Assembly: GCF_037975245.1 (NCBI RefSeq)
Contig: NC_092583.1
Span: forward strand, 6,049,264-6,113,263
Direction of reading: 5' to 3'
From: Apostichopus japonicus
Taxonomy: Eukaryota; Echinodermata; Holothuroidea; Aspidochirotida; Stichopodidae
DNA length: 64,000 nucleotides
Shown here: positions 28,435 through 38,414 of the stretch, piece by piece
Position numbering within the stretch: position 1 is the stretch's first letter
How the letters are laid out: every line of letters begins with the position of its first letter
Translations under genes and position numbers: made by a program
The notes under the pieces: generated by a model
The model's database searches: none
Seen by the model: the letters and a program-made list of their open reading frames with translations, nothing else
What the model was told of the DNA's origin: nothing

Positions 28435-29848
28435 GCTGATATGATGGCCGATGCTGTTAAGAGGGTGACGAAAGACTCATTCCTCGTCGGTCGTGTAAAT
28501 CGTGGCTAGGGTTCAAGACAGGCCTCTGGCGATAATACCTCTGGCTGTGACATGGTGCTTTTTGTGGCCTGGCATCCCGTACCATGTCTCCCTTGTTGTC
28601 GCAAAAGAACCCGGGGGGATGTGCAGAGGGTCGGTTAAATCGACCAGGAGCGTTCTAGGTGGCGTACGTGAATCCTTACCTTTGACCGCGGTGGGGGCAC
28701 TCTATGCGACCGGCATGCTTGCAGCCACCGTCCACTGAATACGTGGCCTGAAGAGGCGCTATTCTCCTAAAAGTGAATCTAGAGCAATATAATTATATTT
28801 TAAAATTAAAAAAACACCCTGTTTCAAACTAGCGCCATCGAATTCCTTAAAAGCTGTTTTTTTTATCCTTGTTACTCTGAAGGTGGACTGAGTTTTATTG
28901 TAATGGGATATTTTGTGGTAAGCCAGGCAACAAACTCATCGTTTGATATAAATGTGTTGGCAAAGATTAACACTACCTACACCAAAACAAGCACTATATT
29001 CGTTGCTATACTATAGAGACATAGACCATGAGATAACATTTTAATGTACATAAAATTCAATCTATATATATCACTTTTGCAAGAAAACCAAAGTGTCAAT
29101 ATGGTCCCATTATAAGAAACACTGTTGTAGCAAATTCTCATACCGGATAAAAGTAGTTTCGGAATCTGAGTGATTCTCTAAAACTTTGTTTGGGAGTCAC
29201 AAAACCTGGACCTCTTAGTTAAGTACACAGCCCAGGGTGCTCTGTTGCTAATATGAAGTTTAACGAACATATTCTGGTTGACCCATTAACATTAACTATA
29301 AGAACTACAATGAGGAGTCGACGTCACCATCAAGTAAGCTTAAACGAATATTCCAGAATTAAGTATCTTTAACGAAACATATCTTGAAAATTACTGGAAT
29401 AGCTACGGAAACATTATTGGACTCAAGGTTGTCTATTTTCTTTGTGTTATAACATGTCAAGACTAAAATTCTGCCTTATTTATTATTTATTTAGTGAGTA
29501 ATCAAGTTACATCAAAATCTACATGTCGATCATTCTTCCATGATTGATTACCGGGGATAATTTTTAAGAAAAGTCACCCAGGAAAGAACCTGGGCACGAA
29601 AATCAAACTACCGAACGACTGATCCGCTCTCAACCCCAGCCCCATTGCATCGAGACTGTGACTGTGTGATCATCGTCAGGTGTGTATAACCATTCCCCTC
29701 CAAAGGGAACAGAAACTACACATGAGCTTCGGGGATGTCTTCAACTCCTCGGTCTATCTGTTCGTAGTACACGTCTCAGGATAAAACTAGTTTGATCTCG
29801 GGAGAATGTCACCCGATTCTTTGTTCTTTATTCAATGGACTATTATAC
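28435..29848. other. Non-coding, unrecognised sequence
   Basis: This is the first unique sequence after the satellite. The first 300 bp (to about 28,750) are noticeably richer in G+C than what follows and contain a 78-codon open frame from 28,502 whose product I do not recognise. From 28,750 the DNA is AT-rich with no long open frame. I see no supported gene. Confidence 0.6.
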
Positions 29849-30011
29849 AAATAATAAATGGTTATGAGTGCAATAGTGCAAATATTTCATAAGTTGAAAG
29901 ATGTAATTTGTTCCATTCAACGAGGCGCAGCCGAGTTGAATGGAACAAATTACATCTTTCAACTCATGAAATATTTGCACTATTGCACGAATGGAAACCA
30001 TTCATTATTTG
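29849..30011. repeat. Long near-perfect inverted repeat (foldback element)
   Basis: The left arm (29,849-29,921) and right arm (29,935-30,011) are reverse complements with a few mismatches, separated by a 13-bp GC-rich spacer (29,922-29,934). The innermost 50 bp are almost perfect, for example AAATTACATCTTTCAACT facing its complement. The fold would form a stem of about 70 bp, consistent with a MITE or foldback transposon. A further 14-bp inverted pair (30,013-30,026 and 30,219-30,232) lies just to the right and may define a larger composite element. Confidence 0.9.
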
Positions 30012-30012
30012 T

Positions 30013-30232
30013 TTTATACAACACCTTCAAATTTGGATATAAAATGCACTCATGCAACAGATTGTTTTGAACAGACAGGTTTCTCTGCTCTCTTACCATT
30101 GAAAAAAGTGCTATCAAAAAAGTATAACACATGGTTCTATTTCATCATAGAGTGCAATAGAGCCGATTTTGCGTGCAATCGATGAGCAATTGACCAATCA
30201 AATGGACGGAATATTATTAGGTGTTGTATAAA
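30013..30232. repeat. Small element with 14-bp inverted ends
   Basis: TTTATACAACACCT at 30,013-30,026 is matched by its exact reverse complement AGGTGTTGTATAAA at 30,219-30,232. The enclosed 192 bp hold GTGCAATAG words also found in the adjacent foldback. This suggests that both belong to one nested or composite non-autonomous element. No coding capacity is visible. Confidence 0.55.
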
Positions 30233-33200
30233 TTCTGATGAACAATGAACAGATGAAGAAAACTGCCATTAATGGAATACCAAGTAGTCCCTGTTATGTC
30301 CAACACGTAACACACTAATGGACTTTATCGATACTCATTGACGAACCACATCTTCCTTATTCGAACAAGTTTATAACAATAGAGAGAGATAAATGCCATT
30401 CAAGACGGAATATTTGCTTTAATTTTACTGAAACATGTACGACAAGATGTTCACACTCTGTGAGCAGTCCAGAATTCACAGTGAACGTTTAACGTTTTTA
30501 TCGGCTTCCGGTAACATGTATCAAGCATTCAATTCATGACTACATAACGACGAGAAGACATTAAGCACATGGACATTAATATCCGCCTACTTGAGGTACG
30601 TATGTGAGGCTCATTTGCATCCTTTATTATCATTTGCTGTAAAATAAACTTTGCTAGCATTTTTTTCGCAATCTGGGAAATCAAACTCGATCGCTTCGAG
30701 GAAACTTAAGGTCCCTGAACAAGCACCGTGTAATGGTATCCCCTCGGTAGGACCAGGGACGATTATATAAGAAACCCCTTTTATGGGTTCCAAATGAGAA
30801 AAATAGAAGACTATAAATTAAATTCGTAGACATTTCGTTACTTGTTAGTGGATAGATCCAGTTATGTTTTGTATGACGTTTTTTTTTGGTAATGCAAACC
30901 CGGTCACGATGTGGTTCCAGGCGGTACCATTATCTGGCAACAGCAATAAAATTCATTGGCGTGCGCAAGGAGGGAGGGGGGAATGCCCCTGCTCACAAGA
31001 TCCTTCATTCGCATCTGCATGACATGGCTGTTTCCGTAAGATTTCAGCCTCCTATACCTAATTCGCCACTGCTATACAGGCATCTGTTAATGCTTGTATA
31101 CAATATAATCTCTAATAATATCTGTACATACCCTTCTAAGGAGAGTCTTAGTTAAGGTAGCAAAAGCAAACCCAACCATTATCATATGTCTATGTGATAG
31201 ATATGAACGACATACCCCAATAGGTAAGAACATGTTTATTCCACCCTGCAGGGAAATAGCAACTTAAAAGTTCTTTGACAGACAAAGGTGATAGCTTGAA
31301 CAAATCAAAATATTACAGACCGATTCTCATTTGCAATGATTTTAATAGACTTATTATTTATTGCAGTAGGCCTACCTATTTTCCGTATAAAGTTGAGCTT
31401 CCCAAAATAATGGTGGATCGAACATGTTGAATTTCTGAGCATAAACCTAATAAGTTATGCTTTCAATGTTTTCAGTGGCAAGTGTAAATTCAGCTTAAAA
31501 ATGGAAAAAAGAAGGAAAAATGAAAAGAAAAAAAGGAGGAAGAATAGCTAAAGGAATAGCCATGTTTGCACCTCCTGGCAACACTTTGTCATCAGGACCT
31601 GACAAAATGACACACTCATGACACAAATTTCAATCCTGATATCTCCCAAATATTTCGTTTTATTCCTTTATATGGTAACGTTTTAAAAGTTCAACAGACT
31701 ATTTTAATCTCAAAATATCAACTTTCTTGAAACCTCGGGATACTGATATAATTAAGTGGTACTCAATAAAGTCGGAGAGTGTATGAGGGTATAACGAAAT
31801 GTTTAAATAATCTCTTCAATGATTTCGGTGTTTTCCTCAAACTTTCGACCTTTTATAGAAAGGTTTAAGAAAATGCCACCATTTCCACGGACTTTGGTAG
31901 GCTTATGACAAAACACAAAATGATAAATTGACGGTTAGCTAGCTGTAAATTTCCTCGTAGAAATGAAACCGGGCATTGCTTTGACGTCGGTATACCAATG
32001 TGCTATGCAGTAATACTTGTTACGTTGACTCGAATTTTCAATGATTACAGCAGCCTGGGTTATTATTACACATTTTTAGACATTGCAAAACAAAAAGTGA
32101 CGGAAAAATCCACACCTCAGCTTCCCCCTCTCCGTCAGTCCTGAAGAAGTTGAATAACCGGCCCAGCGATTATAGAATTGGTCAAACTGGTGCAGAAAAG
32201 TGTGCTGCTAAGTCATTACTATAAAGCGAAAATGCTTTGAACGCTTGAGCTTTTGTGATGAAGGTTATGTTTTCATGTAACGTTGAACCTTCGCGATTCA
32301 CGATCCACGCGCCTATGGTTGTCAGAATAATTCGTGCGTCACATTTTGGTTATTCTCCTCATTTGGTTTCGACCTCTAACGACATTGTACCGTCAATTGG
32401 CTCCATACAAATCGCCAATACACACGCTTTGTCTTTATTATGAATTCATAAATGCCTAAACCAACTTTCTGTATACTGGACCAGTCTCGAATGCGATTCA
32501 AGACTGGTTGAGTGTATAGAGAGGAGAATTGCTTCAGGATCGAAATGTTAGACAAACACTGGTTTGTTGCCGTGGCAATCATGAAGTCATAATTAAAAGA
32601 AATGAAGACATGGTGTAACGTTGCCATGAGTATATGCATATATGTTTATGGGCAAAGAAATGTTCCAAATTGCAAAAGAATACTGTACAGTATATATAGC
32701 TTATTTGCAATTAGTTACAGCAGTAGTACTGTATATGTTTTCACACACACCGAGTCTCAATACACACTGTACGTACTTCTTAAATCATGCAGCTAAATAC
32801 TTCGAGTAACATGAATGACTAAGGGATTAATTTTGAGCTTAATTTTGAGCTAGAGTCAATGTCAGCAACCTTATCGAGGTGCTTCAGCGAAGAATCGAAG
32901 CGTAAAGCGTCCAATGTTGACACTAAGTATAACAGAAGAAACCTTGTCGTTAAGCCTAACAATAACGTAAGCACTACTACTACTACTAGCAGTAACGACA
33001 TGACTTATTAGGCCTAGCGATCTTTCAGACTCGCAATAACACTGTGGTTACTACAAGTCCAAACCTGTCGAACAATGGGGCTCGGAACCTCTTCAAAAAC
33101 TGCTCATTCTCAGGCCCAGTAAACGTTTATTTGAACGGTTCATCTACCGACCAGGGATAGACGAGTTCTACTCAAAAGAATGTTAGCAACAGGCAACGTT

Positions 33201-33600
33201 GCTAGCCTAACTGTTGTAGCGTTTACGGACTTTCCAAAACACACACAACTCAGCATCTGTTTATTGCGCAATTTGACCTGGTAGGTCAAAAAAAAGTTTT
33301 AAAATGTTATCTTTAGAAATTTGTTCATCTGTTCTTATTTAATTGTCATTTCCCTCCATTTTGTAGTGTTTGAATTGATTAAACTACCAAAATTTAAGAC
33401 CAAACGACACTGCTTTATTCGTATTTTTTCACTCTTAATGTTCGTGGGAAGAAAATGTTGTTTTACATGAGGTGACTACTACGTCATTCAGGAAAAAGAT
33501 CAAGGGAGGCATAAGGAGAATTAAATACAGATCAGCAAAAATTTACGAAAAAATGCCGTTTTCTAACATTTGTGAGGGTCATTTATGAATGGAGATAAAT
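30233..33600. other. Non-coding, unrecognised AT-rich sequence
   Basis: Only short open frames (under 90 codons) without recognisable motifs or splice context were seen. There are TAGGCCTA-like words near 31,366 and 33,009, and no RNA gene. I call no feature in this stretch. Confidence 0.6.
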
Positions 33601-33611
33601 ACGAGGGGAAC

Positions 33612-33636
33612 CGGTCTTAAATTTGATTTAAGACCG
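33612..33636. repeat. Perfect 10-bp-stem hairpin
   Basis: CGGTCTTAAA and TTTAAGACCG flank a 5-nt loop (TTTGA), forming a perfect inverted repeat. It lies 4 bp from a palindromic cAMP-response-element octamer. It may be a transposon end or a protein-binding site; function is not shown. Confidence 0.85.
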
Positions 33637-33640
33637 ATGA

Positions 33641-33648
33641 TGACGTCA
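33641..33648. promoter_or_regulatory. Palindromic CRE octamer
   Basis: TGACGTCA is the full palindromic CREB/ATF site, here within GATGACGTCATC. No gene start is recognisable nearby, so a regulatory role is speculative and chance occurrence is possible. Confidence 0.3.
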
Positions 33649-33684
33649 TCGAGGAGGCTGAGCGGACCGAGGCGATATTTTACA

Positions 33685-35619
33685 GGCGCGTATCCAGGGG
33701 GGTGTTGGGGGCGCGCGCGGGTAAGAAAAAGAGGAGAGAAAAAAAAAAGAGAAGAAAAAAGAGGGGAAAAAGAGGGGAAAAAAGAGGGGAAAAAAGAGGA
33801 GGAGGAGGAGGAGGAGGAGAGGAAGGAAGGGAAAAGAAAAAGAAGAAGGAGAGAAAAGGAGAAAAGGAGGGAGTAGAAGATAAACGTCAAGACACCGGGA
33901 AGAGAAAGAGGAACAGTGACATCATTACAGCGATGAACCCTATTATATACACATGGCCGGGTAGCCAGTGTCGGATCGAGGATTTCGGAAGGGGTGTGCG
34001 CCTCACCCTACCCCTTACACCGACAACTCCATTTTTGACGTTTCCATTTTTCCTCTCTCACTAATGTATCTATATGGTCTATCATAACGCGTGTGTGTGT
34101 ATGGACGCTTTAAACAATTGTGCTATGAAACCAACTGTGGCTGGTCTCGAACTCGACCGAGTCGTCGGGGAACATTACGCATTTCGGGAATGGGGCGACC
34201 GCCGCCCCCCCCCCGAGCATATTTTTTTTTGACATCGCTGGTAAATTCAAAATAGAAAATGCTTAGATGCAAATAAAAAGGCATGGGAAGTGTCCTTTCC
34301 AGCGATCTGGGAGGCATTTTCGGCCAAAATTTTCTTGTACGCTTCGCGCCAACTCGTGGTGGCGCTACGCTTAGATAGTTTGCCTACAGGCTTCGCCCCT
34401 CCCTTGGCAAATTATTCGTTACGCACCTGTTCGAATTTGTAAAGCAAACAGCAGATATCACATCATATCAGTGAGCATGAAAATGGCGTTCTAGGCAGAA
34501 CAGCCTCAAAACTGTCTATGTGTGTAGTCAAAGGCGAAGGAGTCCAATTTGATTTGGGGAGCTGTAACGACTTGCCCGAAAAATATAACCAACATTTTCG
34601 CGTTCCGCGCGCGTTCAACATGTTAATGTCAATATCATATAAGCAAGCATCGGTTATTACATCGCATGCCATCATGTACCGTACGGTCACTGAAAGTTGC
34701 GCAGTATATCACGGGATGCTCATATAAACAACGAATTGTCCTATGTAGATGGAGAAAAAGCATGGATGTCCAATTATGTCAAAACTCTCTTTTACAATAG
34801 TAATGGCGAATTAGTCGGCCAAGCTTAGAACTATATTTTAATTACCAAGGAGATAATTTTTAAACTATTCATTTCCTTTAGCTACCGTACATCATTGCAA
34901 TGTATTTTTCTTTCAGTATAGGTGCCCGAAAAATTCTCAGCATATTGCCCGAATTTTCAGAAAGAAATATTTCGTTAGCCCCCTCCCCCCCCCCCCCCCG
35001 CCTCTTTGACCTATGTGTGTAGTGTTCGGTTTCGGAAATATCTGGGTTTTTTTTTTCATTTCCTTCAACGAAGTTTTATATGTAGCCGTTATAGGAGGTT
35101 TCAACATTTGTACACCAATAAATTAACTGTGTCTGAATTTTCGGAAATTTCCTGACCAACATCATCATACTTCCCTCTACTCGTGCAGTTTTGACCAGTC
35201 TGTTAGGGGTTCAAGAAGGTTTTTCTATATTGGTTGTCCATAGATGAAATTTTTGGCAACATTATGGGTATGTTTTGAAGTGAGTTTAATCACGAGAAAT
35301 GTGAATTTTGAAATTCTGAACAAAAAATGGGCTTAAAAGCTTCAAAAGTGGGGCTGTCGGGTATTGTGGGCCGCGACGTAGAATCACCTACAAAAAGCAA
35401 GGATCCACAGGAGATGCGATGAGGTCGAACATGATGTGTGACTGGTGAAAATCTTCAAAAAGGTTAAGGATGGGAAAAAACTATTGGGAAATACTTGGTT
35501 CTCAGGCAAAAGTGTACATCTGGTTGGTCATTTTCAAGCCCGAGAAGTGTCATTTCCGGTGATCTGGATAGAGAGTAATTCGCGCCCCCCCCCCCGGGTT
35601 AGAAAATCCTGGATACGCC
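33685..35619. mobile_element. Candidate non-autonomous element with inverted ends
   Basis: The left side reads GGCGCGTATCCAGG followed within 20 bp by a GGGGGCGCGC run. The right side (about 35,581-35,619) carries the reverse order, a CGCG plus poly-C run and then CCTGGATACGCC. These form matching inverted ends about 1.93 kb apart. Inside are GC-homopolymer tracts (34,204-34,215, 34,981-34,999) and old repeat-like sequence. A related segment, GTGTCCTTTCCAGCGATCTGG at about 34,291, has a diverged copy at about 35,548. There is no transposase frame, and I could not identify a clear target-site duplication. It may also be a mosaic of several old insertions. Confidence 0.4.
33720..33873 (+). repeat. 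Homopurine GA-rich tract
   Basis: About 150 bp consist almost entirely of A and G on the plus strand, moving from GAAAAAGAGG and AGAGGGGAAAA repeats into a GAGGAGGAGG run. Such polypurine tracts can form triplex (H-DNA). Both strands give low-complexity open frames (Lys/Arg/Glu/Gly on plus, Ser/Phe on minus), which I do not consider genes. Confidence 0.9.
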
Positions 35620-36867
35620 CATATATACCGTACACACCTCATTGATGATAGATGCTATTCATTTTATCCCCGACGATTGAGCAAACAGCACGTAGGGAGT
35701 GTCTGTATGTAACGTTACCATCCTCCTCATGTTTATAAACTTCATAAAAAATATATTAAAAAAAACCACCGAGCTTTAAGTCGATCTAATTTCTTTTGTA
35801 TCTGTTTGACAGACATTTTAGCTGAAGTTAAAGATTAAAGATCAGGTTGTAAATGCTGTCAACGTTTGCCTAAACAAAATCCCGAAAAGCATGATTATAT
35901 TAAAATTTAGGCGAGTACTTCATACAATAAAAGGAAATGTAGAGGCTCCGACATAACCCGCAAATCTCAAAAACCTCTGCAGATGATTTTCGAATCAGTT
36001 TGATATATACAGACGATAAAGACACTGGCTGCTGACACAATTGACCAATCATGGTTGCAACAAGAAGGCAATCAATGCAGTTGATACTCCCAATATTTGC
36101 ATGATGATAACTGCAAATACATATATATTTTATCTTTAAATTATTCGAGGTTGTCAAAATTCAATTTCATAAACAAAAGTGGGGTAAAATGATTTGAAAG
36201 TCATTGGTGTTATATTTAGTGATATGAAGTTGTACATGAAGTCTCGAAAACAAAAGAAATAAACAACATTGAGACGGTAAAACTCTCACTGAAAACTCCC
36301 ACTTGTTCATAATCCACTGCACATGTATTTATGTGATATAGGGGTTATGTTTGTAACATTTGATATGAACTGGAATCATAATAAACAGATTAGTATTTTT
36401 TTTATTTAAGTTTAGTCAGACAGGAATTAAGAACTCTTCTTTTTCTTTTCATTTCATCTTATATATTTTTGTCGTATCATTGTTATTAGACCATCTTCCT
36501 TATCGAATTCATTGTTTTTCCTTTTCTATTTCTTCTTTCAACTGCGACCCTTGAGCAGTTGACGTTCATCAGTTAAAGTGAATGGACTATGTAGTCTAAC
36601 ACACCGACTATTAGATCAGTTCCAACACTAAACTCAACGGGAAAAATAAGACAATTTATGGCCCTCACATGACATGTTAACAATGCATATACAAATGTGT
36701 CAAGCACAGATGGTGCTCAATGTCATCCAACGATGCTCTCTGTTGTTTATATCATATTAATAAGAACATTATGTTTTTGGCTGAATTATGCAATGAGGAA
36801 GTAACGTCATCATCTATGTTAGCCCTCAATTACCTATCCAGAGATTTAGCATATTTTAATGCTTAAG
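35620..36867. other. Non-coding, unrecognised sequence
   Basis: AT-rich sequence with short open frames only. No motif, RNA gene or clear repeat was recognised. Confidence 0.6.
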
Positions 36868-37985
36868 ATCCATTATAAGTGTCCATTATATATCACTATT
36901 GCTACTCTGTGTACTTGTTACTATCTCTCGCCTCTTCCAATTCTTTCAGAACTTTGCAGGTGAAATGGTATTAGTTTCTCATAATTGTAAAGTATAGTGA
37001 AACTCAAAAATAAATGGTCAGTGAAGGCCCATCAGAATCCTTAATTATTGCTCAGTTCCCAACCCGCACCAAGACCCCTCCCTAAAGTAATCAAACTCTA
37101 GATTCACTGTACGCTAAGCTCTTAGGAAGCTTTTTGCGTATAGATGTACAATGATTATAATGTAGGTATAATCGTTGTTTGAACCGACACCTTAATTTGG
37201 GTAATATGTAGTCCCCACATTATGTTCTAGACTGAACCATTCATTCGAATAATTTTTCAGATTTCCATATTGCAATAACATGTAACGTGAAATTGTATTA
37301 GTTACCCATGATTTTAAAGTAAAGTAGCACCCACAATCGGTCAGTGAAGGCGCATCAGAATCATTGATTATTGCCTATCCTCAGTTCCCTACCCACACCC
37401 AGTCCCCCTCCCGAAAGTCATCAACTCTATATTCACTGCAAATGTATACAAGTCTTATAAAAAGTACATATGTAGACACGTAGTGTGAGTATCATGTACG
37501 TATAATCATTGTTTGAACCGAAACCTTAATTTTGGGTACTTTGTAGTCTCCATATAATGTTCTAGATCCATTCATTTGAGGAATTTTACATATTCCTATA
37601 GTGAAATAACATCATATAACTTAAATATAATTTCACATACACCAAGATCCCCATGCATGTATACATTTAAAAATTAAATGGTAATCGTAGCCCATGTACA
37701 TACTGTTATATACATAATTATGAGAATTCTTCCAGTACTGAATACAAACTGTCTCGTGTACTTTCAATTCTGTTGCCATAGAGTGATCAAAGTATTGTTG
37801 CAGAGAATTTATCTTGAGAACAAATCTCATATCAATTACTAAGCATTAGTGCCCATTATTTATCACTACTGCTACTCTGTGTAACCGTTACTTCCCCTCG
37901 CCTCTTCCACTTCTTTCAAAACTTTGCAGGTGAAATGATGTTAGATGCCCTTAATGGTAAAGTATAGTGGCACCCAAAAATAAAA
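36868..37985 (+). repeat. Diverged tandem repeat of about 330 bp
   Basis: Several segments recur in order. GGTCAGTGAAGG occurs near 37,016 and again near 37,338. GTTTGAACCGA followed by CCTTAATTT occurs near 37,176 and near 37,509. The block with GCTACTCTGTGT, CGCCTCTTCCA and AACTTTGCAGGTGAAATG occurs near 36,900-36,970 and again near 37,870-37,935. This fits two roughly 330-bp units plus a partial third, separated by an insertion or diverged stretch at about 37,630-37,840. The copies differ by many substitutions, so the array is old. Confidence 0.75.
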
Positions 37986-38400
37986 GGACCCGGCAGTGCT
38001 GTCCCATACCTGGGGTATTGGAGTGTTAACCCTTCAGAAGTTCCTGATACTTCAAGTCCAATTGCATCAAAAAATATATAAGTTTGATATTTTCTCACCA
38101 TGGTTATATGTATAAGGAGCACTAACGTTTTTAACTAGGATTGCCTACAAATTTCAGTATTAAGTTATGTTGTAATTTTGTTATTACACTTCTCATTTAC
38201 AACAAAGAAATACATTATATGAAATTTGTTGTTCCAAGTAAGGCATGCATCGAACAACAAAGGGGATTTGTAAGAGAAAATGGGAGGATCTGCACCCTGT
38301 GATCCTTAATATGATGTGTGGAACCATATTTCAATGTGTTTCTCCCTTGGTCCCTAAGTTTGTCCAAAGATGCAAATCGGTTCCCCAACTATAGGTGTAT
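37986..38400. other. Non-coding flank left of the LINE insertion
   Basis: No supported gene. The last bases adjoin the left copy of the LINE target-site duplication at 38,401. Confidence 0.6.
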
Positions 38401-38414
38401 AATGTACCAAGATT
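38401..38414. repeat. Left target-site duplication of the LINE
   Basis: AATGTACCAAGATT at 38,401-38,414 is identical to 41,591-41,604. The retrotransposon reading frame begins immediately after it, and the right copy follows the terminal A tract. This is as expected for target-primed reverse transcription. Confidence 0.93.

Noticed and set aside
28502-28738. 78-codon frame just right of the satellite
   Set aside because: No recognisable motif or splice context. Noted only as part of an unexplained GC-richer block.
33579-34064. Lys/Arg/Glu-rich and Ser/Phe-rich frames over the purine tract
   Set aside because: Low-complexity translation of a GA-rich tract, with complementary frames on both strands.
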